A stretch of DNA of 64,000 bases from Candidatus Sulfopaludibacter sp. SbA3 (GCA_945890485.1 CAMDCN010000007.1:310001-374000), one strand, 5' to 3'; positions 45,171 to 55,083 are shown, counted from the stretch's first letter. The notes: a model not told the origin generated them from the sequence alone. Numbers and translations are program-made.

Positions 45171-45877
45171 AGCTCGGTGCAGAACCGAAGAAGATCGCGA
45201 TGCTGGTGGGGATCCTGGGCGTGGGTTTGGCCGCGATGTTTATAGGCGACGACACGCCGCCGGGGCGGAAGACGCCTGCGGCGCCAGCGCGCGCGGCATT
45301 ACCTTCGGCAGGGGGACCGCGAGTGATCCCTGCGGCGACTCAACGGGAAGCGGTGCGCACGCGGCCGGCGCTGCGCGCGGCGGTGCAGGAGTTCAAGCCG
45401 GTGCTCAAGTCGGCGCGGGCGGAGGATCGGGTGGACCCGGCGACGATTGATCCGACTCTCCGGCTGGAGCTGATCAAGCGCTTGGCGGCGGTGCAGATTG
45501 AAGGGGGAAGCCGCACGATCTTCGACTTCGGCGCGGCTCCGCCTCCGAAGCAGCCGGATCCGCCCAAGATTTTCCCCAAGCCCCCGTCGGCGGTTGCAGC
45601 GGCGGCCCCGCCCCCCCCGGTGAGCTTGACGCCGGCCGCGCCGGCGAAACCGACGGCGCCCCGGATCCGTCTAAAGTTTTATGGGTTCGTTGGCGGGGCC
45701 CGGACCACGACCAAGCGGGCCTTCTTCCTGGACGGCGAGGATATATTTGTCGCCGGCGAAGGGGACGTGATTCAGAAGCGCTACCGGGTGGTGCGAATCG
45801 GGTTGAACTCGGTGGTTATGGAAGATCTGGAATTCAAGAGCGAGCAGACGCTGAACCTAGAGGAGCAACAGGGATAG
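45167..45877 (+). CDS. PilP/GspC-like periplasmic linker protein
   Basis: The 236-residue product has one N-terminal membrane helix (IAMLVGILGVGLAAMFIG), long alanine/proline-rich linkers (PPKQPDPPKIFPKPP, AAPPPPVSLTPAAPAKP) and a C-terminal beta domain of about 75 residues (IRLKFYGFVGGARTTTKRAFFLDGEDIFVAGEGDVIQKRYRVVRIG). This is the GspC homology-region layout, which normally contacts a secretin. PilP itself is usually a lipoprotein, which this is not. It is coupled to pilO by ATGA and followed immediately by the pseudopilin gene. Confidence 0.72.
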   Translation: MKLGAEPKKIAMLVGILGVGLAAMFIGDDTPPGRKTPAAPARAALPSAGGPRVIPAATQREAVRTRPALRAAVQEFKPVLKSARAEDRVDPATIDPTLRLELIKRLAAVQIEGGSRTIFDFGAAPPPKQPDPPKIFPKPPSAVAAAAPPPPVSLTPAAPAKPTAPRIRLKFYGFVGGARTTTKRAFFLDGEDIFVAGEGDVIQKRYRVVRIGLNSVVMEDLEFKSEQTLNLEEQQG

Positions 45878-47029
45878 ATGCGGCGACGCTCGGACTCCGG
45901 TTTCGCGATGCTGCTCGTTTTCGCCATGGCGGCGGCGATGGCTTGGGTTCTCTATATGGAGCTGCCGCGGCTGGCCTTTGAGGCGCAGCGGAACAAGGAG
46001 GAGTTACTCGTCGAACGCGGACAGCAGTATATCCGGGGTGTGGAGGTGTTCGTCCGCAAGAACAAGAAGCTGCCGCAGACCATTGAGGAGCTGGAGCAGA
46101 CGAATGGGACGCGGTTCCTTCGGCGCCGGTACGTCGACCCGTTAACCGGCAAAGACGAATGGCGGGTGATCCATGCGGATGCTTCGGGGAAGATGACCGA
46201 TTCGCTGGTGCAGAAGCAGGCCAAGCCGGGTGAGACGGCGGTAGCCGCGGCCGAGGTGCCGAATCCTTACTCCGTTGGTTCGACGGCCACGATCAGCACG
46301 GATCCGAATGCTCAAATGGCCGGTGGTCCGCGACGGGAGTCGGAGATGCCGGGGGCTCCCGGGATGGTTCCGCCGCCGCCTGGCGGAGATGGGGCAGCGC
46401 CGCCGCCACCAGGCTCGATCCCAACGGCGCCGGGCTTGCCGGGACCATTCGCGAGACCGGGCACTTACCCGAACGCGGCATCGAGTTCTCAAACGGGCGG
46501 GCAGGTAGCGCAGCAGCCGGGGAGCGGGGCCTATTCGGTCGGCGGGGGCGGCTATACAGTGGGCGGCACAGGACCGCCGGATCCGGCAAAGTTCAATGCG
46601 ACGCCGGCGAACAATGGACAACTGCGGTTACCCGGCAGCGGGTCGACTAGCTTTGGCCCGGCGATGGCGGGTCCGATGACGGGCCAGGGAACCACGGGCG
46701 TAAACGTGAACCCTGCGACCGACATGATCCGGCGATTGTTGACCACTCCGAATCCGCAGGGCTTGGCCGCGGCAATGGGAGCGCAGCAGTCTCAAGGCTT
46801 AGGCGGCGGGATCGTGGGATTCGCAAGCAAAGTGGACCGGGAAGGGATCAAGATCTACAACGAGAAGACGAACTACAAAGAATGGGAGTTCGTCTACGAT
46901 CCGTCCAAACAGGCTGGGCTTGGCGGTGGCATGAACACCCCGGGGCAGCGGCAAGGAACGGTAGGACCAGGCATCAATCCCGGCGGCCAGATGCAGATGC
47001 CAGGCCAGATGCAGGGCATTATCAAGTAG
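45878..47029 (+). CDS. Pseudopilin-like protein with Gly/Pro-rich tail (383 aa)
   Basis: The N-terminus MRRRSDSGFAMLLVFAMAAAMAWVLYMELPRLAFEAQR has a prepilin-type G-F junction at residues 8-9 and a hydrophobic helix, but residue +5 is Leu rather than the usual Glu. The next part, LPQTIEELEQTNGTRFLRRRYVDPLTGKDEW, matches the core of GspG-like pseudopilins. From about residue 145 on it becomes a glycine/proline-rich disordered tail (PPPPGGDGAAPPPPG, GGGGYTVGGTG), ending in a short structured piece. It follows the pilP-like gene without gap. An atypical pseudopilin, perhaps a minor one, is the best guess. Confidence 0.72.
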   Translation: MRRRSDSGFAMLLVFAMAAAMAWVLYMELPRLAFEAQRNKEELLVERGQQYIRGVEVFVRKNKKLPQTIEELEQTNGTRFLRRRYVDPLTGKDEWRVIHADASGKMTDSLVQKQAKPGETAVAAAEVPNPYSVGSTATISTDPNAQMAGGPRRESEMPGAPGMVPPPPGGDGAAPPPPGSIPTAPGLPGPFARPGTYPNAASSSQTGGQVAQQPGSGAYSVGGGGYTVGGTGPPDPAKFNATPANNGQLRLPGSGSTSFGPAMAGPMTGQGTTGVNVNPATDMIRRLLTTPNPQGLAAAMGAQQSQGLGGGIVGFASKVDREGIKIYNEKTNYKEWEFVYDPSKQAGLGGGMNTPGQRQGTVGPGINPGGQMQMPGQMQGIIK

Positions 47030-47086
47030 GGTTTGGTGTTGACTCCGGCTCCTGTATGGGCATAGGCTCAATCTCGGGAGACTGTT

Positions 47087-47542
47087 ATGATTCAGCTCAA
47101 AGTAAACGGATCCGCCAAGAAGTTTGATGGTGATCCGGAGATGCCGCTGCTGTGGTATCTGCGGGACGTGCTTGATTACACGGGTACCAAGTTTGGGTGC
47201 GGCGCGGGATTGTGCGGCGCCTGCACGGTACATGTGAATGGCGAGGCGACTCGCAGTTGCGTGACGTCGATGAAAGACGCCGCCGGCAAGGACATCACAA
47301 CGATCGAGGGCCTGGGTGCGAAGAGCGAACATCCGCTGCAGGCTGCTTGGAAGCATTGCAACGTATCGCAATGCGGCTACTGCCAGAGCGGCCAAATCAT
47401 GCAGGCAGCGGCGCTGCTGAAGACCAAGCCCAAGCCGACAGATTCCGATATTGACTCGGCGATGCAGGGCAATATCTGCCGTTGCGGCACCTATCAGCGG
47501 ATTCGCCAGGCGATCCAGATTGCCGCGGGGGTGAAGGCATGA
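47087..47542 (+). CDS. iorA: Isoquinoline 1-oxidoreductase-type [2Fe-2S] subunit
   Basis: The 151-residue small subunit of a molybdenum hydroxylase. It has two iron-sulfur motifs: [15 protein letters not shown] (plant-ferredoxin type), with a later cysteine in RSCVTSM, and the helical cluster [16 protein letters not shown]...[13 protein letters not shown]. The length matches the family. Electrons pass from the Mo site of the large subunit through these clusters. Its stop overlaps the large-subunit start in ATGA. The substrate is unknown; the isoquinoline name denotes the family only. Confidence 0.92.
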   Translation: MIQLKVNGSAKKFDGDPEMPLLWYLRDVLDYTGTKFGCGAGLCGACTVHVNGEATRSCVTSMKDAAGKDITTIEGLGAKSEHPLQAAWKHCNVSQCGYCQSGQIMQAAALLKTKPKPTDSDIDSAMQGNICRCGTYQRIRQAIQIAAGVKA

Positions 47543-49770
47543 ACCGGGTAGATAAAGTTTCGCGGCGCGGATTTTTGGGCACGGCCATCGGTGCGGGTGC
47601 TCTGGTACTCGGGGTGCAGATCAACGAAGCCGAGGGCGCGACCCCGGCGTGGATGCCGAGTGTCTATCTCGGAATTGAGCCGAACGGGACGGCCGTGATT
47701 GTTGCGCACCGGTCGGAGATGGGGACTGGCATCCGCAGCGTGCTGCCAATGGTGGTGGCCGATGAGTTGGAAGCGGACTGGAAGAAGGTCCGCGTCGAAC
47801 AGGCCATCGGCGATACGAAGTACGGCTCGCAGAACACGGACGGGTCTTGTTCGATCCGCGATTTCTACGACGCGATGCGCGAGGCTGGAGCGACGGCGCG
47901 GCTGATGCTGGAGCAAGCCGCAGCTAAGAAGTGGAATGTGCCGTCGGCGGAGTGCAAGGGACAGAATCATTTCGTCGTTCACTCGAAGAGCGGGAAGAAG
48001 GCGGCCTATGGCGAGTTGGTGAAGGTCGCTTCGACGTTGCCGGTTCCCAAGAAGGCCGACCTGCGGCTGAAGCCCGAAAGCGAGTTCCGCTATATCGGCA
48101 AGGAGTTGCCGACCATCGACCAAGCGGACCACACGCGGGGCGCGGGCAAGTTCGGGATCGACGCCAAAATGCCGGGAATGCTGTATGCATCCATCGAGCG
48201 TCCCCCGGTGTATGGCGCGAAGCTGCGGAGTTTTGACGATGCCGCGGTGAAGGGAGTGAAAGGGGTGGTGCGGACGGCCACCATCGAAGGGTTTAAGCCC
48301 CCCCACATGTTCCAGGCGCTGGGCGGCGTGGCCGTTCTGGCCGATAGCACTTGGGCTGCGGCGCAGGGACGGAAGAAGTTGAAGGTGGAGTGGGACCTCG
48401 GACCGAACGGCAGTTTCGATTCGGCGAAAGAGAAAGCCGAGATCCTCGCGAAGATTAAGCAGCCCGGAAAGGTTGTTCGCAATGTGGGCGATGTCGACAA
48501 GGCCTTCGCCGGAGCGGGGAAGGTCCACGAGGCGTCGTACTACGTGCCGCTGCTCTCGCACGCGCCGATGGAGCCACCGGCGGCCGTGGCCGAGTGGCGG
48601 GACGGTAAGGTGGTGACGTACGCCGCGACCCAGAATCCGCAGGCCGTGCAAGAAGCAGTGGCCGGGGCAATGGGCATCAAGAAAGAGGACGTGACTTGCC
48701 ACGTGACGCTGCTGGGCGGCGGGTTTGGGCGGAAGTCCAAGCCGGACTACGTTTGCGAGGCGGCGATGCTGTCAAAGCAAGTGGGCAAGCCGGTGAAAGT
48801 GGTGTGGAGCCGGGAGGACGACATAAAATTCGACTTCTACCATGCCAACGCCGGCATGTACATGAAGGCTGCGCTGGATGCGAAAGGCAAGCCGACGGCT
48901 TGGCTGCATCGGAGTGTGTTTCCGTCGATCGGCTCGACCTTTGACGCTTCGGCCGAGTACGGGCAGGAGTTCGAGATGGGCATGGGCTGGGTGGACCTGC
49001 CCTACGCCATTCCGAACCATCGGGCCGAGAACGGGGCGCACAAGAACCATGTCCGGATCGGCTGGATGCGAGCGGTGGCGCATATCTATCATGCTTTCGC
49101 CATCCACTCATTCGTCGACGAGCTGGCCGCGGCGGCGAACCGCGACCGGGTCGAGTACATCCTCGACCTGCTGGGGCCGGACCGCAACGTGCCGATTGAG
49201 CCGGTCGGGATGAAGTACTGGAATAATGACCAGGACCAGACCAAATTCCCGGTGGATACGGCACGGTTGAAGCGGGTGGTGCAGCTTGTGGCCGAAAAGT
49301 CGGGCTGGGCCAATAAAAAGCCGACCAAAGGCCGTGCGTTGGGGATTGCGGCGCATCGGAGCTTTTTGACGTATGTCGCCGCGGTGGTGGAAGTCGAGGT
49401 CGACGACCGGGGCCGAGTGACGATACCGCGGGTGGACATTGCCGTCGACGCGGGGCAGATCATTAATCCGGAGCGGGCGCGGTCCCAGATCGAAGGTGCG
49501 GCCGTGTTCGGTACGAGCTTGGCGATGATGGGCGAGATTACGGCGGCGGACGGACGGATTGTGCAGTCGAACTTCAACAACTACCCGGTGGCGCGGATTA
49601 ATGAAGCACCGAAAGTGACCCACGTCCATTTGGTACCCAGCAAGGCGCCGGCGGCGGGGATCGGCGAGCCAGGCGTTCCGCCGATTGCGCCGGCGATTAC
49701 GAGTGCAATTTTCGCAGCGACGGGGAAGCGGATCCGGGAGTTGCCGATCCGGAAGACAAAACTTGTGTAG
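47539..49770 (+). CDS. iorB: Isoquinoline 1-oxidoreductase-type molybdopterin subunit, Tat-exported
   Basis: From the coupled ATG at 47539 the product is 743 residues. A twin-arginine signal ([18 protein letters not shown]) shows export of the folded complex, presumably carrying IorA with it. Molybdenum-hydroxylase motifs include [36 protein letters not shown] and the C-terminal [15 protein letters not shown], which holds the catalytic glutamate region. A frame from 47482 is rejected since it overlaps iorA and displaces the Tat signal. The pair has no third (FAD) subunit, as usual for IorAB-type enzymes that donate to cytochromes. A terminator follows. Confidence 0.93.
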   Translation: MNRVDKVSRRGFLGTAIGAGALVLGVQINEAEGATPAWMPSVYLGIEPNGTAVIVAHRSEMGTGIRSVLPMVVADELEADWKKVRVEQAIGDTKYGSQNTDGSCSIRDFYDAMREAGATARLMLEQAAAKKWNVPSAECKGQNHFVVHSKSGKKAAYGELVKVASTLPVPKKADLRLKPESEFRYIGKELPTIDQADHTRGAGKFGIDAKMPGMLYASIERPPVYGAKLRSFDDAAVKGVKGVVRTATIEGFKPPHMFQALGGVAVLADSTWAAAQGRKKLKVEWDLGPNGSFDSAKEKAEILAKIKQPGKVVRNVGDVDKAFAGAGKVHEASYYVPLLSHAPMEPPAAVAEWRDGKVVTYAATQNPQAVQEAVAGAMGIKKEDVTCHVTLLGGGFGRKSKPDYVCEAAMLSKQVGKPVKVVWSREDDIKFDFYHANAGMYMKAALDAKGKPTAWLHRSVFPSIGSTFDASAEYGQEFEMGMGWVDLPYAIPNHRAENGAHKNHVRIGWMRAVAHIYHAFAIHSFVDELAAAANRDRVEYILDLLGPDRNVPIEPVGMKYWNNDQDQTKFPVDTARLKRVVQLVAEKSGWANKKPTKGRALGIAAHRSFLTYVAAVVEVEVDDRGRVTIPRVDIAVDAGQIINPERARSQIEGAAVFGTSLAMMGEITAADGRIVQSNFNNYPVARINEAPKVTHVHLVPSKAPAAGIGEPGVPPIAPAITSAIFAATGKRIRELPIRKTKLV

Positions 49771-49776
49771 TCTTAG

Positions 49777-49802
49777 GGCCCCCGGAAATCGGGGGCCTTT
49801 TT
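49777..49802 (+). terminator. Intrinsic terminator after iorB
   Basis: GGCCCCCG (49777-49784), loop GAAAT, CGGGGGCC (49790-49797), followed by TTTTT (49798-49802). A textbook Rho-independent terminator that separates iorAB from tyrS. Confidence 0.93.
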
Positions 49803-49842
49803 CTTGAACGGCAATAGGCGATAATGGTGAACTGGAGCGGCT

Positions 49843-51009
49843 TTGACAATTGAAGAGCAGATCGCCTATCTGAGAAAAGGCATGGCGGAGCTGATCCGGG
49901 AAGAGGATCTCCGCGAACGGCTGAAGTTGGGCCGTCCTTTAAAGGTAAAGGCAGGGTTTGACCCGACGGCGCCCGATCTGCATCTTGGCCACACGGTGCT
50001 GATTCGGAAGATGAAGCATTTCCAGGACTTAGGCCACACTGTCACGTTTCTGATCGGCGATATGACCGGCCTGATTGGCGACCCGACGGGGCGCAATGCG
50101 ATGCGTCCGCCGATGACCCGCGACGAGATTAACGCGAACGCGGAAACCTACAAGGCCCAGGTTTTCAAGATTCTCGATCCCGAAAAGACGGTGGTCGAGT
50201 TTAATAGCAAGTGGCTGGAGCCGCTGACGTTCGAGGAGATGGTGCGGCTGTGCTCGCACTACACCGTGGCGCGGATTTTGGAGCGCGACGACTTCTCGAA
50301 ACGGTATCAGTCGAACACGCCGATTTCGATTCATGAGTTCCTGTACCCGCTTGCGCAGGGCTACGACTCGGTGATGATGCAGTGCGATGTGGAGTTGGGC
50401 GGTAACGACCAGAAGTTCAATCTTCTCGTCGGCCGTGAGTTACAACGGGCGTATGGCCAGCCGCCGCAGATTGTCGGCACGGTGCCGCTGCTCGAGGGCC
50501 TGGACGGCGTCGAGAAGATGTCGAAATCGAAGAATAACTATGTAGGTATCACGGAGCCGGCTCCGGTGATGTTCTCTAAGTTAATGTCGATTCCGGATGA
50601 CTTGATGTTCCGGTATTTCGAGTTACTTACGGATAAGAGCGTGAGCGAAATTCAACAATTGCGGCAGGCCCATCCGAAGGAAACCAAGATGGAGCTGGCG
50701 CGGCTGATCGTGTCGGATTTCCATTCGCGGGAGGACGCCGAAAGGGCGGCCGGCGAGTGGATTCGCGTAGTGTCGCAGGGCTCCGTGCCGGCGGAGTTGG
50801 ACGAGTACCTGGTTACGGAACCGGGGTTGCGAATCGATAAGTTACTGGTGCGGTGCGGATTGGCTGCTTCGGGAAGCGAAGCGCAGCGAAAGATTAAAGA
50901 GGGCGCGCTCGAAGTGGATGGCGCGCGAGTTTCTGAGTTGGTCGTGTTGGAGTTCCCGGGCAGCTATGTGTTGCGGCTGGGTAAGAAGTGGAAGAAGGTA
51001 CAAGGATGA
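49843..51009 (+). CDS. tyrS: Tyrosyl-tRNA synthetase
   Basis: Class I synthetase charging tRNA-Tyr. The start is TTG at 49843, preceded by GGAG; an ATG at 49824 is out of frame and soon stops. The HIGH motif is HLGH at residues 47-50 ([15 protein letters not shown]), KMSKS begins at K225, and [26 protein letters not shown] carries the tyrosine-binding region. The C-terminal S4-like RNA-binding domain is [20 protein letters not shown]. At 388 residues it belongs to the shorter TyrRS type. The stop overlaps the folP start in ATGA. Confidence 0.95.
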   Translation: MTIEEQIAYLRKGMAELIREEDLRERLKLGRPLKVKAGFDPTAPDLHLGHTVLIRKMKHFQDLGHTVTFLIGDMTGLIGDPTGRNAMRPPMTRDEINANAETYKAQVFKILDPEKTVVEFNSKWLEPLTFEEMVRLCSHYTVARILERDDFSKRYQSNTPISIHEFLYPLAQGYDSVMMQCDVELGGNDQKFNLLVGRELQRAYGQPPQIVGTVPLLEGLDGVEKMSKSKNNYVGITEPAPVMFSKLMSIPDDLMFRYFELLTDKSVSEIQQLRQAHPKETKMELARLIVSDFHSREDAERAAGEWIRVVSQGSVPAELDEYLVTEPGLRIDKLLVRCGLAASGSEAQRKIKEGALEVDGARVSELVVLEFPGSYVLRLGKKWKKVQG

Positions 51010-52691
51010 TCCGCCCAAAACGGTATTTATTGAAGGTCCGCGGTTACGAGCTGCAGTTTGGCGACCGCACCCTGATTATGGGCGTCTTGAACGTCACCCC
51101 GGACAGCTTTTCGGACGGGGGACGATTTAGCGATCCGGACCGCGCCGTCGCGCGCGCACTGGAGTTAGAGGCGCAAGGCGCGGATATTATTGATATCGGC
51201 GCAGAGTCGACTAAGCCAGGCGCCAAGCCCGTCAGTGAGGCCGAGGAGTTGCGGCGGCTGATTCCGGTGCTGAAGAAGCTGGAAGGGCAACTGCACATCC
51301 CGATTTCGGTGGATACGTACAAGAGTGGCGTGGCCGAGAAGGCGCTGGAATATGGCGTCGCGTTCATCAACGATCCGTCGAATCTGACGATTGATCCGAA
51401 GTTGGCGAACGTGGTGGCGGCGCAGGACGCCGGGTTGATCCTGAACCACATGCGCGGGACACCGGAGACGTGGGCAAAGCTTGGGAACATGACGCATCCG
51501 ACCGAGTCGGTGCTGAGTGACCTCGAGAACAGCGTGAACCGGGCGCAAAAGGCGCTTGTGGACCGGGGCAAGATCATCATTGATCCTGGTTTAGGCTTCG
51601 GGAAGCGGGGCGACCAGAACTACGAGATCCTGGCTCGCCTGGGCAAATTGCGGGAGTTAGATCTGCCGATTTTGGTTGGCGCTTCCCGGAAGGCCTTCCT
51701 GGGCCAGAAAGTGAACGACGCCATGCAGCAGGACTTTGCGACGGCTGCAGCGGTGACGGGCGCGATTCTGGAAGGCGCGCATATGGTCCGGGTGCACAAA
51801 GTGTCCGCGCTGGTCTGCACCGTGCAGGCTGCGGACGCTTTGTTGCGGAATGGTCCAGAGGAAGTGAAGGAGCATAAGGAGAAGCGTAAGTTCGTCAAGG
51901 CGTCCGATCGCAGGCCCTACGGAGTGGGAGAGGCTTCGGACGTTCCGGGTCCGCGCGACTTCCGGCCGAGCCGGCCGCCGGCTCCGGAAGACGGGCCTCC
52001 GCCTGCCGAAGAGCGCCCTTACGCGGAGCGTCCTCCGCGAGAAGATCGGGGTGGTGAAGATCGTCCGTATATGAAGCGGCCACTCTATGGTGGCAAGCCG
52101 GGCGGCGATCGAGCGCCGCGCCCCTTCCAGGGTGGAGATCGGGGCGGCGGCGACCGGCCTTATATCAAGCGTCCTTCGTATGGGGATCGTCCGCAGCGTT
52201 CGGACCAGGGCGGGGAACGAAGCGGCTATGGCGACCGGCCGCAGCGGCCTTACGGTGGCGGTGATCGCGGTGGCGAGCGAGGCGGCGGTGACCGGCCTTA
52301 CGGTGGTGGCGATCGAGGCGGCGGCGACCGGCCTTCCTACGGGAACCGTCCGTCGTATGGCGATCGTCCGCAGCGGCCTTACAGCGGCGGTGACCGCGGT
52401 GGTGATCGGGGCGGCGATCGTCCGTATGGGAATCGGCCATCTTACGGCGATCGTCCGTCGCGTTCGAATGACGGCGGTGACCGGGGAGGCTTTGGCGATC
52501 GGCCGCCGCGCTCTGGCGGCAATGATCGTCCACCGTTCCGGCCCAGCCGGCCTCCGTTCGGCGATCGTCCTTCACGTCCGGGCGGGGGTGGGGATCGGCC
52601 CTTCCGTCCGCGTCCGAAGGGAGACGGGCCTCCGGGAGACCGGCCTTTCCGGCCGCGTTTTCCGAAACCACCCGGATTTCGCCGGGACTAA
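51006..52691 (+). CDS. folP: Dihydropteroate synthase with long Arg/Gly-rich C-terminal tail
   Basis: Residues 1 to about 275 are a complete dihydropteroate synthase: [81 protein letters not shown]. It makes dihydropteroate from p-aminobenzoate and the pterin diphosphate. After a charged linker ([13 protein letters not shown]) come roughly 275 further residues of low complexity with many GDRP, GGDRGG, SYGDRP and RPYG units, ending in PKPPGFRRD. The family usually stops at about 280 residues. The tail is in frame and lacks any stop, so it is unlikely to be a run-on error. It would be disordered and basic/acidic mixed, of RG/RGG type. The gene is coupled to tyrS. Confidence 0.9.
   Translation: MIRPKRYLLKVRGYELQFGDRTLIMGVLNVTPDSFSDGGRFSDPDRAVARALELEAQGADIIDIGAESTKPGAKPVSEAEELRRLIPVLKKLEGQLHIPISVDTYKSGVAEKALEYGVAFINDPSNLTIDPKLANVVAAQDAGLILNHMRGTPETWAKLGNMTHPTESVLSDLENSVNRAQKALVDRGKIIIDPGLGFGKRGDQNYEILARLGKLRELDLPILVGASRKAFLGQKVNDAMQQDFATAAAVTGAILEGAHMVRVHKVSALVCTVQAADALLRNGPEEVKEHKEKRKFVKASDRRPYGVGEASDVPGPRDFRPSRPPAPEDGPPPAEERPYAERPPREDRGGEDRPYMKRPLYGGKPGGDRAPRPFQGGDRGGGDRPYIKRPSYGDRPQRSDQGGERSGYGDRPQRPYGGGDRGGERGGGDRPYGGGDRGGGDRPSYGNRPSYGDRPQRPYSGGDRGGDRGGDRPYGNRPSYGDRPSRSNDGGDRGGFGDRPPRSGGNDRPPFRPSRPPFGDRPSRPGGGGDRPFRPRPKGDGPPGDRPFRPRFPKPPGFRRD
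52010..52670 (+). repeat. Imperfect tandem repeats coding for GDRP/RGG-type tail of folP
   Basis: Short imperfect repeats built from GGCGATCG, CCGTCCGTATGG-like and GGTGGCGA units encode GDR, RPYG and GGDRGG runs. They are irregular in spacing and continuous in one frame. They are coding microrepeats rather than a CRISPR array, and may be prone to slippage. Confidence 0.8.
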
Positions 52692-53650
52692 TGGCCGCCC
52701 TGGGTGATCTGCCGTTGGACGGACGGCAGAATCATCGGCGAGATGTCCTTGGCGTCGATGTTGGCAAGGGTGATTAGGGTAGCTGGCAGATCACGGCGGA
52801 GCGGGGGAGCTCCGCCGTTTAATTTTGTGGTGATGGCCTTAACGGACTCGTAGCCCATTTGGTACGGGTCTTGCAAGATGAGAGCGTCGATCCAGCCGAC
52901 GCGGAGATCTTCGACGAACTGTTCGTTGGCGTCGAACGCGACAAATTTTATGTTTTTTGCTTGCCGGCTCTTGATCGCCTGCAGAGCCCCGGCCGAGCTC
53001 GATTCGTTGTCCGCGAAGATGCCGGCTAGGTCGGGATGGGCCGTGAGGGCGTTCTCGGTGACGGCCATGGCTTTCGCGCGGTCGGCCATGCCGTACGTCT
53101 CAACCACTATCTGCATGCCAGGGAAATTGGCGCGGATCTCGTCACGGAAGCCCTCCTCTCGTTCCATGGTGGACGCGCTGCCCGGCATGAATCCAATGAC
53201 GGCCACTTTGCCTTTCGCACCCAGAACCTCCGCGAGACGACGGGCAGCGAGGCGACCACCGGCCCGATTGTCCGTGGCGACGTAGGTGAGGCGATTGGGG
53301 GTGTCGACGTCAGAATCGAAAATCGCCATCGGAAGGCCGGCTGCGGCGCCGCGCTCGACCGTGCCGGCGAGAGCCTTGCGATCTACCGGCGCGAGGGCAA
53401 TCCCTGCCAAGCGGCGTGTGATCATCGAGTCGACGATGTCCTTCTGGCGGCTGGCGTCAACTTCGAGAGTGGGCGCGTTCCATTCGATGGTGTAGCCGGA
53501 TTCCGCCGCGGCCTTTTGTGCCCCGGCTTTTACCGTCAGCCAGAAGATATGACTGGCCCCTTTAGGAACGACTCCGATCACCTTCTCCGAAGTCGATTGG
53601 CAAGCCGTCAGCAAGAGCAGGGACGCACAAAGAAGAAGGAGGAATCGCAT
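52688..53650 (-). CDS. Sugar-binding periplasmic lipoprotein (RbsB/LacI-type, ABC substrate-binding)
   Basis: The 320-residue product starts with a lipoprotein signal ending LLLLTAC, acylated at C17. The mature protein follows the periplasmic binding protein type I fold: VIGVVPKGASHIFWLTVKAGAQKAAAESGY, DSMITRRLAGIALAPVDRKAL, VATDNRAGGRLAARRLAEVL and FADNESSSAGALQAIKSR. It should deliver a monosaccharide to an ABC transporter or sensor. No permease or ATPase gene is nearby, so the partner is elsewhere or the protein works as a sensor. Its stop overlaps that of folP in CTAA. It is divergent from the Rieske gene with 16 bases between starts. Confidence 0.88.
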   Translation of the reverse strand: MRFLLLLCASLLLLTACQSTSEKVIGVVPKGASHIFWLTVKAGAQKAAAESGYTIEWNAPTLEVDASRQKDIVDSMITRRLAGIALAPVDRKALAGTVERGAAAGLPMAIFDSDVDTPNRLTYVATDNRAGGRLAARRLAEVLGAKGKVAVIGFMPGSASTMEREEGFRDEIRANFPGMQIVVETYGMADRAKAMAVTENALTAHPDLAGIFADNESSSAGALQAIKSRQAKNIKFVAFDANEQFVEDLRVGWIDALILQDPYQMGYESVKAITTKLNGGAPPLRRDLPATLITLANIDAKDISPMILPSVQRQITQGGH

Positions 53651-53666
53651 GGTAGGTTAATTCTAT

Positions 53667-53975
53667 ATGTCCTTCGTGCGGGTTGGGTCGTTGGATGATT
53701 TACGGCCGGGCGGGGTAATGGATTTTCGGCAAGGCGATACGGAACTGGCAATCTGCAATGTTGGGGGAGAGGTGTACGCCGTGGACAATCGCTGTCCGCA
53801 CCGAGGAGGTCCGCTCGCTATGGGTGCGCTGCACGGCTCGCAGCTGGTATGCCCATGGCACGCGTGGGAATTTGATTGTAAGACGGGAGCCTGCGACTTC
53901 AATCCCGGCATCGAGCTTCGGCGATACGACGTGCACGTAGGGGAGGATCAATCGATCCTCGTCGAGCTGGACTAG
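53667..53975 (+). CDS. Rieske [2Fe-2S] ferredoxin (NirD/BphF-like)
   Basis: A 102-residue single-domain Rieske protein. The cluster ligands are C43 and H45 (CPHRGG) and C62 and H65 (CPWHAWEFD). No signal peptide or membrane anchor is present, so it is a soluble electron carrier, such as those serving aromatic-ring dioxygenases or nitrite reductase. No partner oxygenase is in the window. It precedes mutM by three bases on the same strand and is likely cotranscribed. Confidence 0.9.
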   Translation: MSFVRVGSLDDLRPGGVMDFRQGDTELAICNVGGEVYAVDNRCPHRGGPLAMGALHGSQLVCPWHAWEFDCKTGACDFNPGIELRRYDVHVGEDQSILVELD

Positions 53976-53978
53976 ACT

Positions 53979-54761
53979 GTGCCTGAACTACCGGAAGTGG
54001 AGACAATCGTACGGGCGCTGGCACCGCGACTGCGTGGGCAACGGATCATTGGGACCCGGTACTGGCCCTCGCGGGTGTTTCGGGGAGAGTTTCCGCCAGA
54101 CCTATCCGGGGCACGCGTTCTGCAGGTACGACGGTATGGCAAGTTTGTCGTAGCGGATATGGACCGAGGCTTTCTCGGAATCCACCTGGGCATGACGGGG
54201 AAGCTATTGTTTGATGTCGCACCACAGAAGCATACGCGGGCCGTTTGGGACTTCGCGGGGCTCTCCCTTACCCTCGAAGACATCCGCCAATTCGGCCGGG
54301 TACTGTGGGGAGACGAGTTGCCAGAACCCATTGCGGTGCTCGGGCCGGATCCGCTAGAGGTCTCCCGAGAGGAGTTTGTCTCGCGCGCCAAACAACATCG
54401 AATGCCGATCAAGGCACTTCTCCTCAATCAGCATTTCCTGCGCGGGATGGGCAACATCTACACCGATGAACTGCTTTTCCGGGCGCACCTTCATCCGGGC
54501 TGTAGGACAGATGAACTGTCGAAAGCTGCCTTGGAGCGGGCATGGATCGAAATGCGCGTCCTTCTCGAGGAAGCTATCGGCCGGGGCGGATCTTCGATCT
54601 CGGACTACGTCAACACCGCAGGAGAGAAGGGAACCTTCCAGCTCGAGCATCGCGTGTACGCACGAGAAGGGGAGCCGTGCATCGTATGCGGCTCCCCAAT
54701 TCAGAAAATTGTTTTGTTACAGCGAGGGACGCATTTTTGCGCCCAGTGCCAACGACGTTAG
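53979..54761 (+). CDS. mutM: Formamidopyrimidine-DNA glycosylase
   Basis: Removes oxidised purines such as 8-oxoguanine and nicks the abasic site. The GTG at 53979 is the right start since the mature protein must begin with the catalytic proline: MPELPEVETIVRAL. Further motifs are RRYGKFVVADM, IHLGMTGKL, RGMGNIYTDELLFRA and the C-terminal zinc finger CIVCGSPIQKIVLLQRGTHFCAQCQ. The length is 260 residues. Its stop overlaps that of the convergent rpmB in TTAG (54758-54761). Confidence 0.95.
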   Translation: MPELPEVETIVRALAPRLRGQRIIGTRYWPSRVFRGEFPPDLSGARVLQVRRYGKFVVADMDRGFLGIHLGMTGKLLFDVAPQKHTRAVWDFAGLSLTLEDIRQFGRVLWGDELPEPIAVLGPDPLEVSREEFVSRAKQHRMPIKALLLNQHFLRGMGNIYTDELLFRAHLHPGCRTDELSKAALERAWIEMRVLLEEAIGRGGSSISDYVNTAGEKGTFQLEHRVYAREGEPCIVCGSPIQKIVLLQRGTHFCAQCQRR

Positions 54762-54988
54762 AACTTCACGCCTTTGGCGCGGAGATCACGAACCACGACG
54801 TCAATGCCAACCTTATCGATGTGCTTGATGCCTTGGACGCTGATGGTCAACCGGATAAAGCGATTCTCGGCAGGATACCAGAAACGCTTGGTCTGCATGT
54901 TCGGTTGCCAGGTGCGGCGGGTTTTGTTATTCGCGTGCGAGACGCGGTTACCAAACCGTGTTTTGATTCCAGTTACAGGACATTCCAT
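54758..54988 (-). CDS. rpmB: 50S ribosomal protein L28
   Basis: The 76-residue product has the L28 pattern MECPVTGIKTRFGNRVSHANNKTRRTWQPNMQTKRFW, with the SHANNKTKR-like signature. It lacks the paired CxxC zinc knuckles of the C+ form. The gene stands alone; its promoter must lie in 54989-55083, where I see no clear hexamers. A family 2 glycosyltransferase lies upstream on the same strand. Confidence 0.95.
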   Translation of the reverse strand: MECPVTGIKTRFGNRVSHANNKTRRTWQPNMQTKRFWYPAENRFIRLTISVQGIKHIDKVGIDVVVRDLRAKGVKF

Positions 54989-55083
54989 AATGAGACTCCG
55001 AAAAGATGGGGTCGGCTAGGCACACCACAGGCGTGCACGCAAAACCCTAGATTAGCACAAATGGTTGGGATGGGTAAAGCAGC

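Noticed and set aside
47494-48702. 402-residue minus-strand frame
   Set aside because: Antisense shadow of iorB, rich in His/Arg with no recognisable domain.
52010-52670. Possible CRISPR-like repeat array
   Set aside because: Repeats are short, irregular, unspaced and entirely in the folP reading frame.
52087-52707. 206-residue plus-strand frame in the folP tail
   Set aside because: It is a second frame of the repetitive RG-coding sequence and does not continue any domain; the folP frame is continuous.
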